Both the position numbers and the translations under genes were made by a program. Shown piece after piece: positions 21,522-31,575 of a DNA stretch of 31,575 nt. Each line of letters begins with the position of its first letter. The first letter of the stretch is position 1. Under the pieces are notes generated by a model, which did no database searches, was not told the DNA's origin, and was given only the letters and a program-made list of their open reading frames with translations. Origin of the DNA: Branchiostoma floridae (Eukaryota; Chordata; Leptocardii; Amphioxiformes; Branchiostomatidae); the NCBI RefSeq assembly GCF_000003815.2, contig NC_049983.1, positions 10,252,334 through 10,283,908 on the forward strand, in the 5' to 3' direction.

Positions 21522-23237
21522 TTCCGGCCTGGCAGACTTGGTATCATTGGAAAGCTCCCTTAGTAAGGAATAGTAAGGTGCAAACCGCAAAATCCTCGGA
21601 TACTTCCTTCTCGAGATATTCTTGAGTATACGGACCCTGTTTAGGCGCAACCGCTAGCTCCTTTCTTGAGACCCCGCCTGTCACGGCACCGGGTAGGGTG
21701 ATGACTTAATGTCGCGATTGTAGCTTAGGCTTGAAGTTCCGGCCTGGCAGACTTGGTATCATTGGAAAGCTCCCTTAGTAAGGAATAGTAAGGTGCAAAC
21801 CGCAAAAACCTCGGATACTTGCTTCTCGAGATATTCTTGAGTATACGGACCCTGTTTAGGCGCAACCGCTAGCTCCTTTCTTGAGACCCCGCCTGCCATG
21901 GCACCGGGTAGGGTGATGACTTAATGTCGCGACTGTAGCTTAGGCTTGAAGTTCCGGCCTGGCAGACTTGGTATCATTGGAAAGCTCCCTTAGTAAGAAA
22001 CAGTAAGGTGCAAACCGCAAAATCCTTGGATACTTGCTTCTCGAGATATTCTTGAGTATACGGACCCTGTTTAGGCGCAACCGCTAGCTCCTTTCTTGAG
22101 ACCCCGCCTGCCACGGCACCGGGCAGGGTGATGACTTAATGTCGCGATTGTAGCTTAGGCTTGAAGTTCCGGCCTGGCAGACTTGGTATCATTGGAAAGC
22201 TCCCTTAGTAAGAAATATTAAGGTGCAAACCGCAAAAACCTCGGATACTTGCTTCTCGAGATATTCTTGAGTATACGGACCCTGTTTAGGCGCAACCGCT
22301 AGCTCCTTTCTTGAGACCCCGCCTGCCATGGCACCGGGTAGGGTGATGACTTAATGTCGCGATTGTAGCTTAGGCTTGAAGTTCCGGCCTGGCAGACTTG
22401 GTATCATTGGAAAGCTCCCTTAGTAAGGAATAGTAAGGTGCAAACCGCAAAATCCTCGGATACTTGCTTCTCGAGATATTCTTGAGTATACGGACCCTGT
22501 TTAGGCGCAACCGCTAGCTCCTTTCTTGAGACCCCGCCTGCCATGGCACCGGGTAGGGTGATGACTTAATGTCGCGATTGTAGCTTAGGCTTGAAGTTCC
22601 GGCCTGGCAGACTTGGTATCATTGGAAAGCTCCCTTAGTAAGGAATAGTAAGGTGCAAACCGCAAAATCCTCGGATACTTACTTCTCGAGATATTCTTGA
22701 GTATACGGACCCTGTTTAGGCGCAACCGCTAGCTCCTTTCTTGAGACCCCGCCTGCCACGGCACCGGGTAGGGTGATGACTTAATGTCGCGATTGTAGCT
22801 TAGGCTTGAAGTTCCGGCCTGGCAGACTTGGTATCATTGGAAAGCTCCCTTAGTAAGGAATAGTAAGGTGCAAACCGCAAAAACCTCGGATACTTGCTTC
22901 TCGAGATATTCTTGAGTATACGGACCCTGTTTAGGCGCAACCGCTAGCTCCTTTCTTGAGACCCCGCCTGCCATGGCACCGGGTAGGGTGATGACTTAAT
23001 GTCGCGATTGTAGCTTAGGCTTGAAGTTCCGGCCTGGCAGACTTGGTATCATTGGAAAGCTCCCTTAGTAAGGAATAGTAAGGTGCAAACCGCAAAATCC
23101 TCGGATACTTGCTTCTCGAGATATTCTTGAGTATACGGACCCTGTTTAGGCGCAACCGCTAGCTCCTTTCTTGAGACCCCGCCTGCCATGGCACCGGGTA
23201 GGGTGATGACTTAATGTCGCGATTGTAGCTTAGGCTT

Positions 23238-23436
23238 GAAGATCCGGCCTGGCAGACTTGGTATCATTGGAAAGCTCCCTTAGTAAGGAATAGTAAGGTG
23301 CAAACCGCAAAATCCTCGGATACTTGCTTCTCGAGATATTCTTGAGTATACGGACCCTGTTTAGGCGCAACCGCTAGCTCCTTTCTTGAGACCCCGCCTG
23401 CCATGGCACCGGGTAGGGTGATGACTTAATGTGGCG
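23238..23436. repeat. Linked variants GAAGATCC and TGTGGCGA, copy 2
   Basis: The same two rare changes lie at the same distance as at 7091-7290, 75 monomers further on. I see TGTGGCGA only at these two places. The next monomer is cut by the N run at 23466. Confidence 0.8.
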
Positions 23437-23465
23437 ATTGTAGCTTAGGCTTGAAGTTCCGGCCT

Positions 23466-23578
23466 NNNNNNNNNNNNNNNNNNNNNNNNNNNNNNNNNNN
23501 NNNNNNNNNNNNNNNNNNNNNNNNNNNNNNNNNNNNNNNNNNNNNNNNNNNNNNNNNNNNNNNNNNNNNNNNNNNNNN
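23466..23578. other. Assembly gap, 113 N
   Basis: These are unknown bases within one monomer. Monomer starts on either side are 23457 and 23673, 216 bp apart, so the run is within one base of the length needed to complete a normal monomer. The missing bases are almost certainly satellite. Confidence 0.98.
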
Positions 23579-24532
23579 AGGCGCAACCGCTAGCTCCTTT
23601 CTTGAGACCCCGCCTGCCATGGCACCGGGTAGGGTGATGACTTAATGTCGCGATTGTAGCTTAAACTTGAAGTTCCGACCTGGCAGACTTGGTATCATTG
23701 GAAAGCTCCCTTAGTAAGGAATAGTAAGGTGCAAACCGCAAAATCCTCGGATACTTGCTTCTCGAGATATTCTTGAGTATACGGACCCTGTTTAGGCGCA
23801 ACCGCTAGCTCCTTTCTTGAGACCCCGCCTGCCATGGCACCGGGTAGGGTGATGACTTAATGTCGCGATTGTAGCTTAGGCTTGAAGTTCCGGCCTGGCA
23901 GACTTGGTATCATTGGAAAGCTCCCTTAGTAAGAAATAGTAAGGTGCAAACCGCAAAATCCTCGGATACTTGCTTCTCGAGATATTCTTGAGTATACGGA
24001 CCCTGTTTAGGCGCAACCGCTAGCTCCTTTCTTGAGACCCCGCCTGCCATGGCACCGGGTAGGGTGATGACTTAATGTCGCGATTGTAGCTTAGGCTTGA
24101 AGTTCCGGCCTGGCAGACTTGGTATCATTGGAAAGCTCCCTTAGTAAGGAATAGTAAGGTGCAAACCGCATAATCCTCGGATACTTGCTTCTCGAGATAT
24201 TCTTGAGTATACGGACCCTGTTTAGGCGCAACCGCTAGCTCCTTTCTTGAGACCCCGCCTGCCATGGCACCGGGTAGGGTGATGACTTAATGTCGCGATT
24301 GTAGCTTAGGCTTGAAGTTCCGGCCTGGCAGACTTGGTATCATTGGAAAGCTCCCTTAGTAAGGAATAGTAAGGTGCAAACCGCAAAATCCTCGGATACT
24401 TGCTTCTCGAGATATTCTTGAGTATACGGACCCTGTTTAGGCGCAACCGCTAGCTCCTTTCTTGAGACCCCGCCTGCCATGGCACCGGGTAGGGTGATGA
24501 CTTAATGTCGCGATTGTAGCTTAGGCTTGAAG

Positions 24533-24962
24533 TTCCGGCCTGGCAGACTTGGTATCATTGGAAAGCTCCCTTAGTAAGGAATAGTAAGGTGCAAACCGCA
24601 AAATCCTCGGATACTTGCTTCTCGAGATATTCTTGAGTATACGGACCCTGTTTAGGCGCAACCGCTAGCTCCTTTCTTGAGACCCCGCCTCCCATGGCAC
24701 CGGGTAGGGTGATGACTTAATGTCGCGATTGTAGCTTAGGCTTGAAGTTCCGGCATGTTAGACTTGGTATCATTGGAAAGCTCCCTTAGTAAGGAATAGT
24801 AAGGTGCAAACCGCAAAATCCTCGGATACTTGCTTCTCGAGATATTCTTGAGTATACGGACCCTGTTTAGGCGCAACCGCTAGCTCCTTTCTTGAGACCC
24901 CGCCTGCCATGGCACCGGGTAGGGTGATGACTTAATGTCGCGATTGTAGCTTAGGCTTGAAG
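24533..24962. repeat. Haplotype pair B, copy 3
   Basis: It has CCTCCCATGG in the first monomer but keeps TGTCGCGATT, then CCGGCATGTTAGAC. It is therefore a recombinant or partly converted form of copies 1 and 2. Confidence 0.8.
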
Positions 24963-26898
24963 TTCCGGCCTGGCAGACTTGGTATCATTGGAAAGCTCCC
25001 TTAGTAAGGAATAGTAAGGTGCAAACCGCAAAATCCTCGGATACTTGCTTCTCGAGATATTCTTGAGTATACGGACCCTGTTTAGGCGCAACCGCTAGCT
25101 CCTTTCTTGAGACCCCGCCTGCCATGGCACCGGGTAGGGTGATGACTTAATGTCGCGATTGTAGCTTAGGCTTGAAGTTCCGGCCTGGCAGACTTGGTAT
25201 CATTGGAAAGCTCCCTTAGTAAGGAATAGAAAGGTGCAAACCGCAAAATCCTCGGATACTTGCTTCTCGAGATATTCTTGAGTATACGGACCCTGTTTAG
25301 GCGCAACCGCTAGCTCCTTTCTTGAGACCCCGCCTGCCATGGCACCGGGTAGGGTGATGACTTAATGTCGCGATTGTAGCTTAGGCTTGAAGTTCCGGCC
25401 TGGCAGACTTGGTATCATTGGAAAGCTCCCTTAGTAAGGAATAGAAAGGTGCAAACCGCAAAAACCTCGGATACTTGCTTCTCGAGATATTCTTGAGTAT
25501 ACGGACCCTGTTTAGGCGCAACCGCTAGCTCCTTTCTTGAGACCCCGCCTGCCATGGCACCGGGTAGGGTGATGACTTAATGTCGCGATTGTAGCTTAGG
25601 CTTGAAGTTCCGGCCTGGCAGACTTGGTATCATTGGAAAGCTCCCTTAGTAAGGAATAGAAAGGTGCAAACCGCAAAATCCTCGGATACTTGCTTCTCGA
25701 GATATTCTTGAGTATACGGACCCTGTTTAGGCGCAACCGCTAGCTCCTTTCTTGAGACCCCGCCTGCCACGGCACCGGGTAGGGTGATGACTTAATGTCG
25801 CGATTGTAGCTTAGGCTTGAAGTTCCGGCCTGGCAGACTTGGTATCATTGGAAAGCTCCCTTAGTAAGGAATAGTAAGGTGCAAACCGCAAAATCCTCGG
25901 ATACTTGCTTCTCGAGATATTCTTGAGTATACGGACCCTGTTTAGGCGCAACCGCTAGCTCCTTTCTTGAGACCCCGCCTGCCATGGCACCGGGTAGGGT
26001 GATGACTTAATGTCGCGATTGTAGCTTAGGCTTGAAGTTCCGGCCTGGCAGACTTGGTATCATTGGAAAGCTCCCTTAGTAAGAAATATTAAGGTGCAAA
26101 CCGCAAAAACCTCGGATACTTGCTTCTCGAGATATTCTTGAGTATACGGACCCTGTTTAGGCGCAACCGCTAGCTCCTTTCTTGAGACCCCGCCTGCCAT
26201 GGCACCGGGTAGGGTGATGACTTAATGTCGCGATTGTAGCTTAGGCTTGAAGTTCCGGCCTTGGCAGACTTGGTATCATTGGAAAGCTCCCTTAGTAAGG
26301 AATAGTAAGGTGCAAACCGCAAAATCCTCGGATACTTGCTTCTCGAGATATTCTTGAGTATACGGACCCTGTTTAGGCGCAACCGCTAGCTCCTTTCTTG
26401 AGACCCCGCCTGCCATGGCACCGGGTAGGGTGATGACTTAATGTCGCGATTGTAGCTTAGGCTTGAAGTTCCGGCCTGGCAGACTTGGTATCATTGGAAA
26501 GCTCCCTTAGTAAGGAATAGTAAGGTGCAAACCGCAAAATCCTCGGATACTTGCTTCTCGAGATATTCTTGAGTATACGGACCCTGTTTAGGCGCAACCG
26601 CTAGCTCCTTTCTTGAGACCCCGCCTGCCATGGCACCGGGTAGGGTGATGACTTAATGTCGCGATTGTAGCTTAGGCTTGAAGTTCCGGCCTGGCAGACT
26701 TGGTATCATTGGAAAGCTCTCTTAGTAAGGAATAGTAAGGTGCAAACCGCAAAATCCTCGGATACTTGCTTCTCGAGATATTCTTGAGTATACGGACCCT
26801 GTTTAGGCGCAACCGCTAGCTCCTTTCTTGAGACCCCGCCTGCCATGGCACCGGGTAGGGTGATGACTTAATGTCGCGATTGTAGCTTAGGCTTGAAG

Positions 26899-27113
26899 TT
26901 CCGGCCTGGCAGACTTGGTATCATTGGAAAGCTCCCTTAGTAAGGAATAGAAAGGTGCAAACCGCAAAATCCTCGGATACTTACTTCTCGAGATATTCTT
27001 GAGTATACGGACACTGTTTAGGCGCAACCGCTAGCTCCTTTCTTGAGACCCCGCCTGTCACGGCACCGGGTAGGGTGATGACTTAATGTCGCGATTGTAG
27101 CTTAGGCTTGAAG
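26899..27113. repeat. Variant monomer E, copy 2
   Basis: It is identical in all four diagnostic changes to the monomer at 13352. The offset is 13547 bp, which is 63 monomers plus the two extra bases between them. This equals the offset of haplotype pair B copies 2 and 3. Confidence 0.88.
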
Positions 27114-28833
27114 TTCCGGCCTGGCAGACTTGGTATCATTGGAAAGCTCCCTTAGTAAGGAATAGTAAGGTGCAAACCGCAAAATCCTCGGATACTTGCT
27201 TCTCGAGATATTCTTGAGTATACGGACCCTGTTTAGGCGCAACCGCTAGCTCCTTTCTTGAGACCCCGCCTGCCATGGCACCGGGTAGGGTGATGACTTA
27301 ATGTCGCGATTGTAGCTTAGGCTTGAAGTTCCGGCCTGGCAGACTTGGTATCATTGGAAAGCTCCCTTAGTAAGGAATAGAAAGGTGCAAACCGCAAAAT
27401 CCTCGGATACTTCCTTCTCGAGATATTCTTGAGTATACGGACCCTGTTTAGGCGCAACCGCTAGCTCCTTTCTTGAGACCCCGCCTGCCACGGCACCGGG
27501 TAGGGTGATGACTTAATGTCGCGATTGTAGCTTAGGCTTGAAGTTCCGGCCTGGCAGACTTGGTATCATTGGAAAGCTCCCTTAGTAAGGAATAGTAAGG
27601 TGCAAACCGCAAAATCCTCGGATACTTGCTTCTCGAGATATTCTTGAGTATACGGACCCTGTTTAGGCGCAACCGCTAGCTCCTTTCTTGAGACCCCGCC
27701 TGCCACGGCACCGGGTAGGGTGATGACTTAATGTCGCGATTGTAGCTTAGGCTTGAAGTTCCGGCCTGGCAGACTTGGTATCATTGGAAAGCTCCCTTAG
27801 TAAGGAATAGAAAGGTGCAAACCGCAAAATCCTCGGATACTTCCTTCTCGAGATATTCTTGAGTATACGGACCCTGTTTAGGCGCAACCGCTAGCTCCTT
27901 TCTTGAGACCCCGCCTGCCACGGCACCGGGTAGGGTGATGACTTAATGTCGCGATTGTAGCTTAGGCTTGAAGTTCCGGCCTGGCAGACTTGGTATCATT
28001 GGAAAGCTCCCTTAGTAAGGAATAGAAAGGTGCAAACCGCAAAATCCTCGGATACTTGCTTCTCGAGATATTCTTGAGTATACGGACCCTGTTTAGGCGC
28101 AACCGCTAGCTCCTTTCTTGAGACCCCGCCTGCCATGGCACCGGGTAGGGTGATGACTTAATGTCGCGATTGTAGCTTAGGCTTGAAGTTCCGGCCTGGC
28201 AGACTTGGTATCATTGGAAAGCTCCCTTAGTAAGGAATAGTAAGGTGCAAACCGCAAAATCCTCGGATACTTGCTTCTCGAGATATTCTTGAGTATACGG
28301 ACCCTGTTTAGGCGCAACCGCTAGCTCCTTTCTTGAGACCCCGCCTGCCATGGCACCGGGTAGGGTGATGACTTAATGTCGCGATTGTAGCTTAGGCTTG
28401 AAGTTCCGGCCTGGCAGACTTGGTATCATTGGAAAGCTCCCTTAGTAAGGAATAGTAAGGTGCAAACCGCAAAAACCTCGGATACTTGCTTCTCGAGATA
28501 TTCTTGAGTATACGGACCCTGTTTAGGCGCAACCGCTAGCTCCTTTCTTGAGACCCCGCCTGACATGGCACCGGGTAGGGTGATGACTTAATGTCGCGAT
28601 TGTAGCTTAGGCTTGAAGTTCCGGCCTGGCAGACTTGGTATCATTGGAAAGCTCCCTTAGTAAGGAATAGTAAGGTGCAAACCGCAAAATCCTCGGATAC
28701 TTCCTTCTCGAGATATTCTTGAGTATACGGACCCTGTTTAGGCGCAACCGCTAGCTCCTTTCTTGAGACCCCGCCTGCCACGGCACCGGGTAGGGTGATG
28801 ACTTAATGTCGCGATTGTAGCTTAGGCTTGAAG

Positions 28834-29478
28834 TTCCGGCCTGGCAGACTTGGTATCATTGGAAAGCTCCCTTAGTAAGGAATAGTAAGGTGCAAACCGC
28901 AAAATCCTCGGATACTTCCTTCTCGAGATATTCTTGAGTATACGGACCCTGTTTAGTCGCAACCGCTAGCTCCTTTCTTGAGACCCCGCCTGTCACGGCA
29001 CCGGGTAGGGTGATGACTTAATGTCGCGATTGTAGCTTAGGCTTGAAGTTCCGGCCTGGCAGACTTGGTATCATTGGAAAGCTCCCTTAGTAAGGAATAG
29101 AAAGGTGCAAACCGCAAAATCATCGGATACTTCCTTCTCGAGATATTCTTGAGTATACGGACCCTGTTAAGGCGCAACCGCTAGCTCCTTTCTTGAGACC
29201 CCGCCTGCCATGGCACCGGGTAGGGTGATGACTTAATGTCGCGATTGTAGCTTAGGCTTGAAGTTCCGGCCTGGCAGACTTGGTATCATTGGAAAGCTCC
29301 CTTAGTAAGAAATAGAAAGGTGCAAACCGCAAAATCCTCGGATACTTCCTTCTCGAGATATTCTTGAGTATACGGACCCTGTTAAGGCGCAACCGCTAGC
29401 TCCTTTCTTGAGACCCCGCCTCCCATGGCACCGGGTAGGGTGATGACTTAATGTCGCGATTGCAGCTTAGGCTTGAAG
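28834..29478. repeat. Three-monomer haplotype block A, right copy
   Basis: This repeats the block at 1716-2360 monomer for monomer: TTTAGTCGC with GTCACGG, then AATCATCGG with GTTAAGGCGC, then AAGAAATAGAAAGG with GTTAAGGCGC and GATTGCAGCTT. The one clear difference I noted is CCTCCCATGG (near 29422) in place of CCTGCCATGG. The offset is 27118 bp, which is 126 monomers plus the 28 extra bases accumulated between them. The monomers on both sides do not match the left copy's flanks. Confidence 0.9.
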
Positions 29479-30553
29479 TTCCGGCCTGGCAGACTTGGTA
29501 TCATTGGAAAGCTCCCTTAGTAAGGAATAGTAAGGTGCAAACCGCAAAAACCTCGGATACTTGCTTCTCGAGATATTCTTGAGTATACGGACCCTGTTTA
29601 GGCGCAACCGCTAGCTCCTTTCTTGAGACCCCGCCTGCCATGGCACCGGGTAGGGTGATGACTTAATGTCGCGATTGTAGCTTAGGCTTTGAATTTCGGC
29701 CTGGCAGACTTGGTATCATTGGAAAGCTCCCTTAGTAAGGAATAGTAAGGTGCAAACCGCAAAATCCTCGGATACTTGCTTCTCGAGATATTCTTGAGTA
29801 TACGGACCCTGTTTAGGCGCAACCGCTAGCTCCTTTCTTGAGACCCCGCCTGCCATGGCACCGGGTAGGGTGATGACTTAATGTCGCGATTGTAGCTTAG
29901 GCTTGAAGTTCCGGCCTGGCAGACTTGGTATCATTGGAAAGCTCCCTTAGTAAGGAATAGTAAGGTGCAAACCGCAAAATCCTCGGATACTTGCTTCTCG
30001 AGATATTCTTGAGTATACGGACCCTGTTTAGGCGCAACCGCTAGCTCCTTTCTTGAGACCCCGCCTGCCATGGCACCGGGTAGGGTGATGACTTAATGTC
30101 GCGATTGTAGCTTAGGCTTGAAGTTCCGGCCTGGCAGACTTGGTATCATTGGAAAGCTCCCTTAGTAAGAAATAGTAAGGTGCAAACCGCAAAATCCTCG
30201 GATACTTGCTTCTCGAGATATTCTTGAGTATACGGACCCTGTTTAGGCGCAACCGCTAGCTCCTTTCTTGAGACCCCGCCTGCCACGGCACCGGGTAGGG
30301 TGATGACTTAATGTCGCGATTGTAGCTTAGGCTTGAAGTTCCGGCCTGGCAGACTTGGTATCATTGGAAAGCTCCCTTAGTAAGGAATAGTAAGGTGCAA
30401 ACCGCAAAAACCTCGGATACTTGCTTCTCGAGATATTCTTGAGTATACGGACCCTGTTTAGGCGCAACCACTAGCTCCTTTCTTGAGACCCCGCCTGCCA
30501 TGGCACCGGGTAGGGTGATGACTTAATGTCGCGATTGTAGCTTAGGCTTGAAG

Positions 30554-30768
30554 TTCCGTCCTGGCAGACTTGGTATCATTGGAAAGCTCCCTTAGTAAGA
30601 AATAGAAAGGTGCAAACCGCAAAATCCTCGGATACTTCCTTCTCGAGATATTCATGAGTATACGGACCCTGTTTAGGCGCAACCGCTAGCTCCTTTCTTG
30701 AGACCCCACCTGCCACGGCACCGGGTAGGGTGATGACTTAATGTCGCGATTGTAGCTTAGGCTTGAAG
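30554..30768. repeat. Variant monomer C, copy 4
   Basis: It has the same variant set as 16147 and 18512, plus ACCCCACC and CCACGG. It follows an ACCACTAGC monomer, the reverse of the order at 16147, so the two variants were brought together by different exchanges. Confidence 0.85.
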
Positions 30769-31413
30769 TTCCGGCCTGGCAGACTTGGTATCATTGGAAA
30801 GCTCCCTTAGTAAGGAATAGAAAGGTGCAAACCGCAAAATCCTCGGATACTTGCTTCTCGAGATATTCTTGAGTATACGGACCCTGTTTAGGCGCAACCG
30901 CTAGCTCCTTTCTTGAGACCCCGCCTGCCATGGCACCGGGTAGGGTGATGACTTAATGTCGCGATTGTAGCTTAGGCTTGAAGTTCCGGCCTGGCAGACT
31001 TGGTATCATTGGAAAGCTCCCTTAGTAAGGAATAGTAAGGTGCAAACCGCAAAATCCTCGGATACTTGCTTCTCGAGATATTCTTGAGTATACGGACCCT
31101 GTTTAGGCGCAACCGCTAGCTCCTTTCTTGAGACCCCGCCTGCCATGGCACCGGGTAGGGTGATGACTTAATGTCGCGATTGTAGCTTAGACTTGAAGTT
31201 CCGACCTGGCAGACTTGGTATCATTGGAAAGCTCTCTTAGTAAGGAATAGTAAGGTGCAAACCGCAAAATCCTCGGATACTTGCTTCTCGAGATATTCTT
31301 GAGTATACGGACCCTGTTTAGGCTCAACCGCTAGCTCCTTTCTTGAGACCCCGCCTGCCATGGCACCGGGTAGGGTGATGACTTAATGTCGCGATTGTAG
31401 CTTAGGCTTGAAG

Positions 31414-31575
31414 ATCCGGCCTGGCAGACTTGGTATCATTGGAAAGCTCCCCTTAGTAAGGAATAGTAAGGTGCAAAACCGCAAAATCCTCGGATACTTG
31501 CTTCTCGAGATATTCTTGAGTATACGGACCCTGTTTAGGCGCAACCGCTAGCTCCTTTCTTGAGACCCCGCTCTG
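31414..31575. repeat. Terminal partial monomer with end-quality irregularities
   Basis: The last monomer has an extra C (CTCCCCTTAG near 31450), an extra A (GCAAAACCGC near 31477) and ends CCCCGCTCTG where the consensus reads CCCCGCCTGCC. Three oddities in 160 bases at the end of the window suggest falling sequence quality near a contig or read end. The array itself shows no sign of stopping. Confidence 0.75.

Larger units (their letters stand above)
2576..23465. repeat. Homogenised satellite core, main segment
   Basis: About 97 monomers at 215-bp spacing, except three copies with small insertions (3436, 9675 and 9896). Most copies carry AGTAAGG, AATCCTCGG, TTGCTTCTCG and CCATGG. Recurrent minor alleles are AGAAAGG, AAAACC for AATCC, TTCCTTCTCG, CACGG, and AAGAAATAG for AAGGAATAG. 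Several consecutive copies (for example starts 10342, 10557 and 10772, or 12062 and 12277) appear identical. There is no insertion of foreign sequence, no inverted copy and no gene. Confidence 0.93.
1..31575. repeat. Satellite DNA array, 215-bp monomer, head to tail
   Basis: The same unit repeats without interruption from the first base to the last. The start of TTCCGGCCTGG falls at 1501, 1716, 1931 and 2146, then at 3655, 3870 and so on to 9675, and from 10127 to 23457 at exactly 215-bp steps (62 in a row). I count 145 intervals between 198 and 31414, plus partial monomers at both ends. All copies face the same way. The core consensus has 108 G+C of 215 by hand count. Neighbouring core monomers usually differ at 0 to 6 positions. 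Known biology: long arrays of 100-400 bp non-coding monomers are satellites of eukaryotic heterochromatin. Inference: this array is centromeric, pericentromeric, subtelomeric or on a B chromosome; the sequence does not say which. I do not recognise the family. No unique DNA, transposon end or gene interrupts it. Confidence 0.97.
23579..31575. repeat. Satellite core, right segment
   Basis: About 37 monomers continue in phase from 23673, with one inserted T at about 26261 (CCGGCCTTGGC), which shifts the phase to 26469. From 26899 to 29478 the copies are enriched in edge-type alleles: CACGG in six of ten monomers from 26899 to 29048, frequent TTCCTTCTCG and AGAAAGG, and the block A copy. From 29479 on, core types return. 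The monomer junction near 29690 reads GGCTTTGAATTTCGGCC for GGCTTGAAGTTCCGGCC, with no change in length. No gene is present. Confidence 0.92.

Noticed and set aside
26170-26382. Minus-strand open frame of about 70 codons
   Set aside because: It exists only because of the inserted T at about 26261, which joins two frames of adjacent monomers. The monomer is otherwise closed in all frames.
1-31575. CRISPR array
   Set aside because: The whole 215-bp unit repeats. There are no short repeats separated by unique spacers, and no cas-like coding sequence.
1-31575. CENP-B box
   Set aside because: I see no match to the TTCGNNNNANNCGGG core on either strand of the consensus. The closest, TTCGGATACTTCC in edge copies, fails at the required A and at CGGG.
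1-31575. Ribosomal DNA spacer subrepeats or telomeric repeat
   Set aside because: No rRNA gene borders the array within the window, and there are no TTAGGG-, TTAGG- or TTTAGGG-type short runs. A spacer origin cannot be fully excluded without flanking sequence.
1-31575. Transposon or Helitron-derived tandem repeat
   Set aside because: No terminal inverted repeats, target-site duplications, long terminal repeats, poly-A tails or element-like ends were seen at any monomer junction.

Overview
The whole window is one head-to-tail tandem array of a non-coding repeat with a 215-bp monomer, which is a satellite DNA. About 146.7 monomer equivalents fill it, all in the same orientation, with no unique sequence, transposon or gene between them. 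I can support no protein-coding gene and no RNA gene. 215 is not a multiple of 3 and each frame is closed by stops, so the open frames present (up to about 72 codons) are chance products of point changes, indels or runs of N. A long satellite with assembly gaps points to heterochromatin of a eukaryotic chromosome (centromeric, pericentromeric, subtelomeric or B-chromosome type). I do not recognise the monomer and cannot name the organism. The core consensus is close to 50% GC and keeps 11 CpG per monomer by hand count.

Layout, using the base after GAAG in CTTGAAG (usually TTCCGG) as monomer position 1. From 1 to about 1180 lie divergent monomers carrying a separate subfamily variant and only ancestral-looking alleles; this reads as the approach to an array edge. 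From 1182 to 1479 is a run of N. From 1480 to about 2600 is a transition in which the core alleles appear one after another. From about 2600 to 31575 is the homogenised core, broken by a second N run at 23466-23578. An island at about 26.9-29.5 kb again carries many edge-type alleles, including a three-monomer haplotype (28834-29478) that matches 1716-2360.

Monomer starts run at 215-bp spacing from 198, 849, 1501, 3655, 10127, 23673 and 26469; each new phase follows a small insertion or a gap. Monomer variants recur as linked blocks at irregular spacings (4 to 126 monomers). That fits repeated unequal exchange and segmental amplification, not one fixed higher-order repeat. The monomer is rich in short palindromes (TCTCGAGA, TGCCATGGCA, GTATAC, GCTAGC, TCGCGA), has a 17-bp imperfect dyad, and in its derived form a direct repeat of TAGTAAGG at exactly 10-bp spacing. 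These are the best candidates for protein contact or RNA structure, but nothing here proves a function. Several small insertion clusters (about 3465-3495, 9806-10012, 31448 to the end) look more like unpolished long-read errors than biology.
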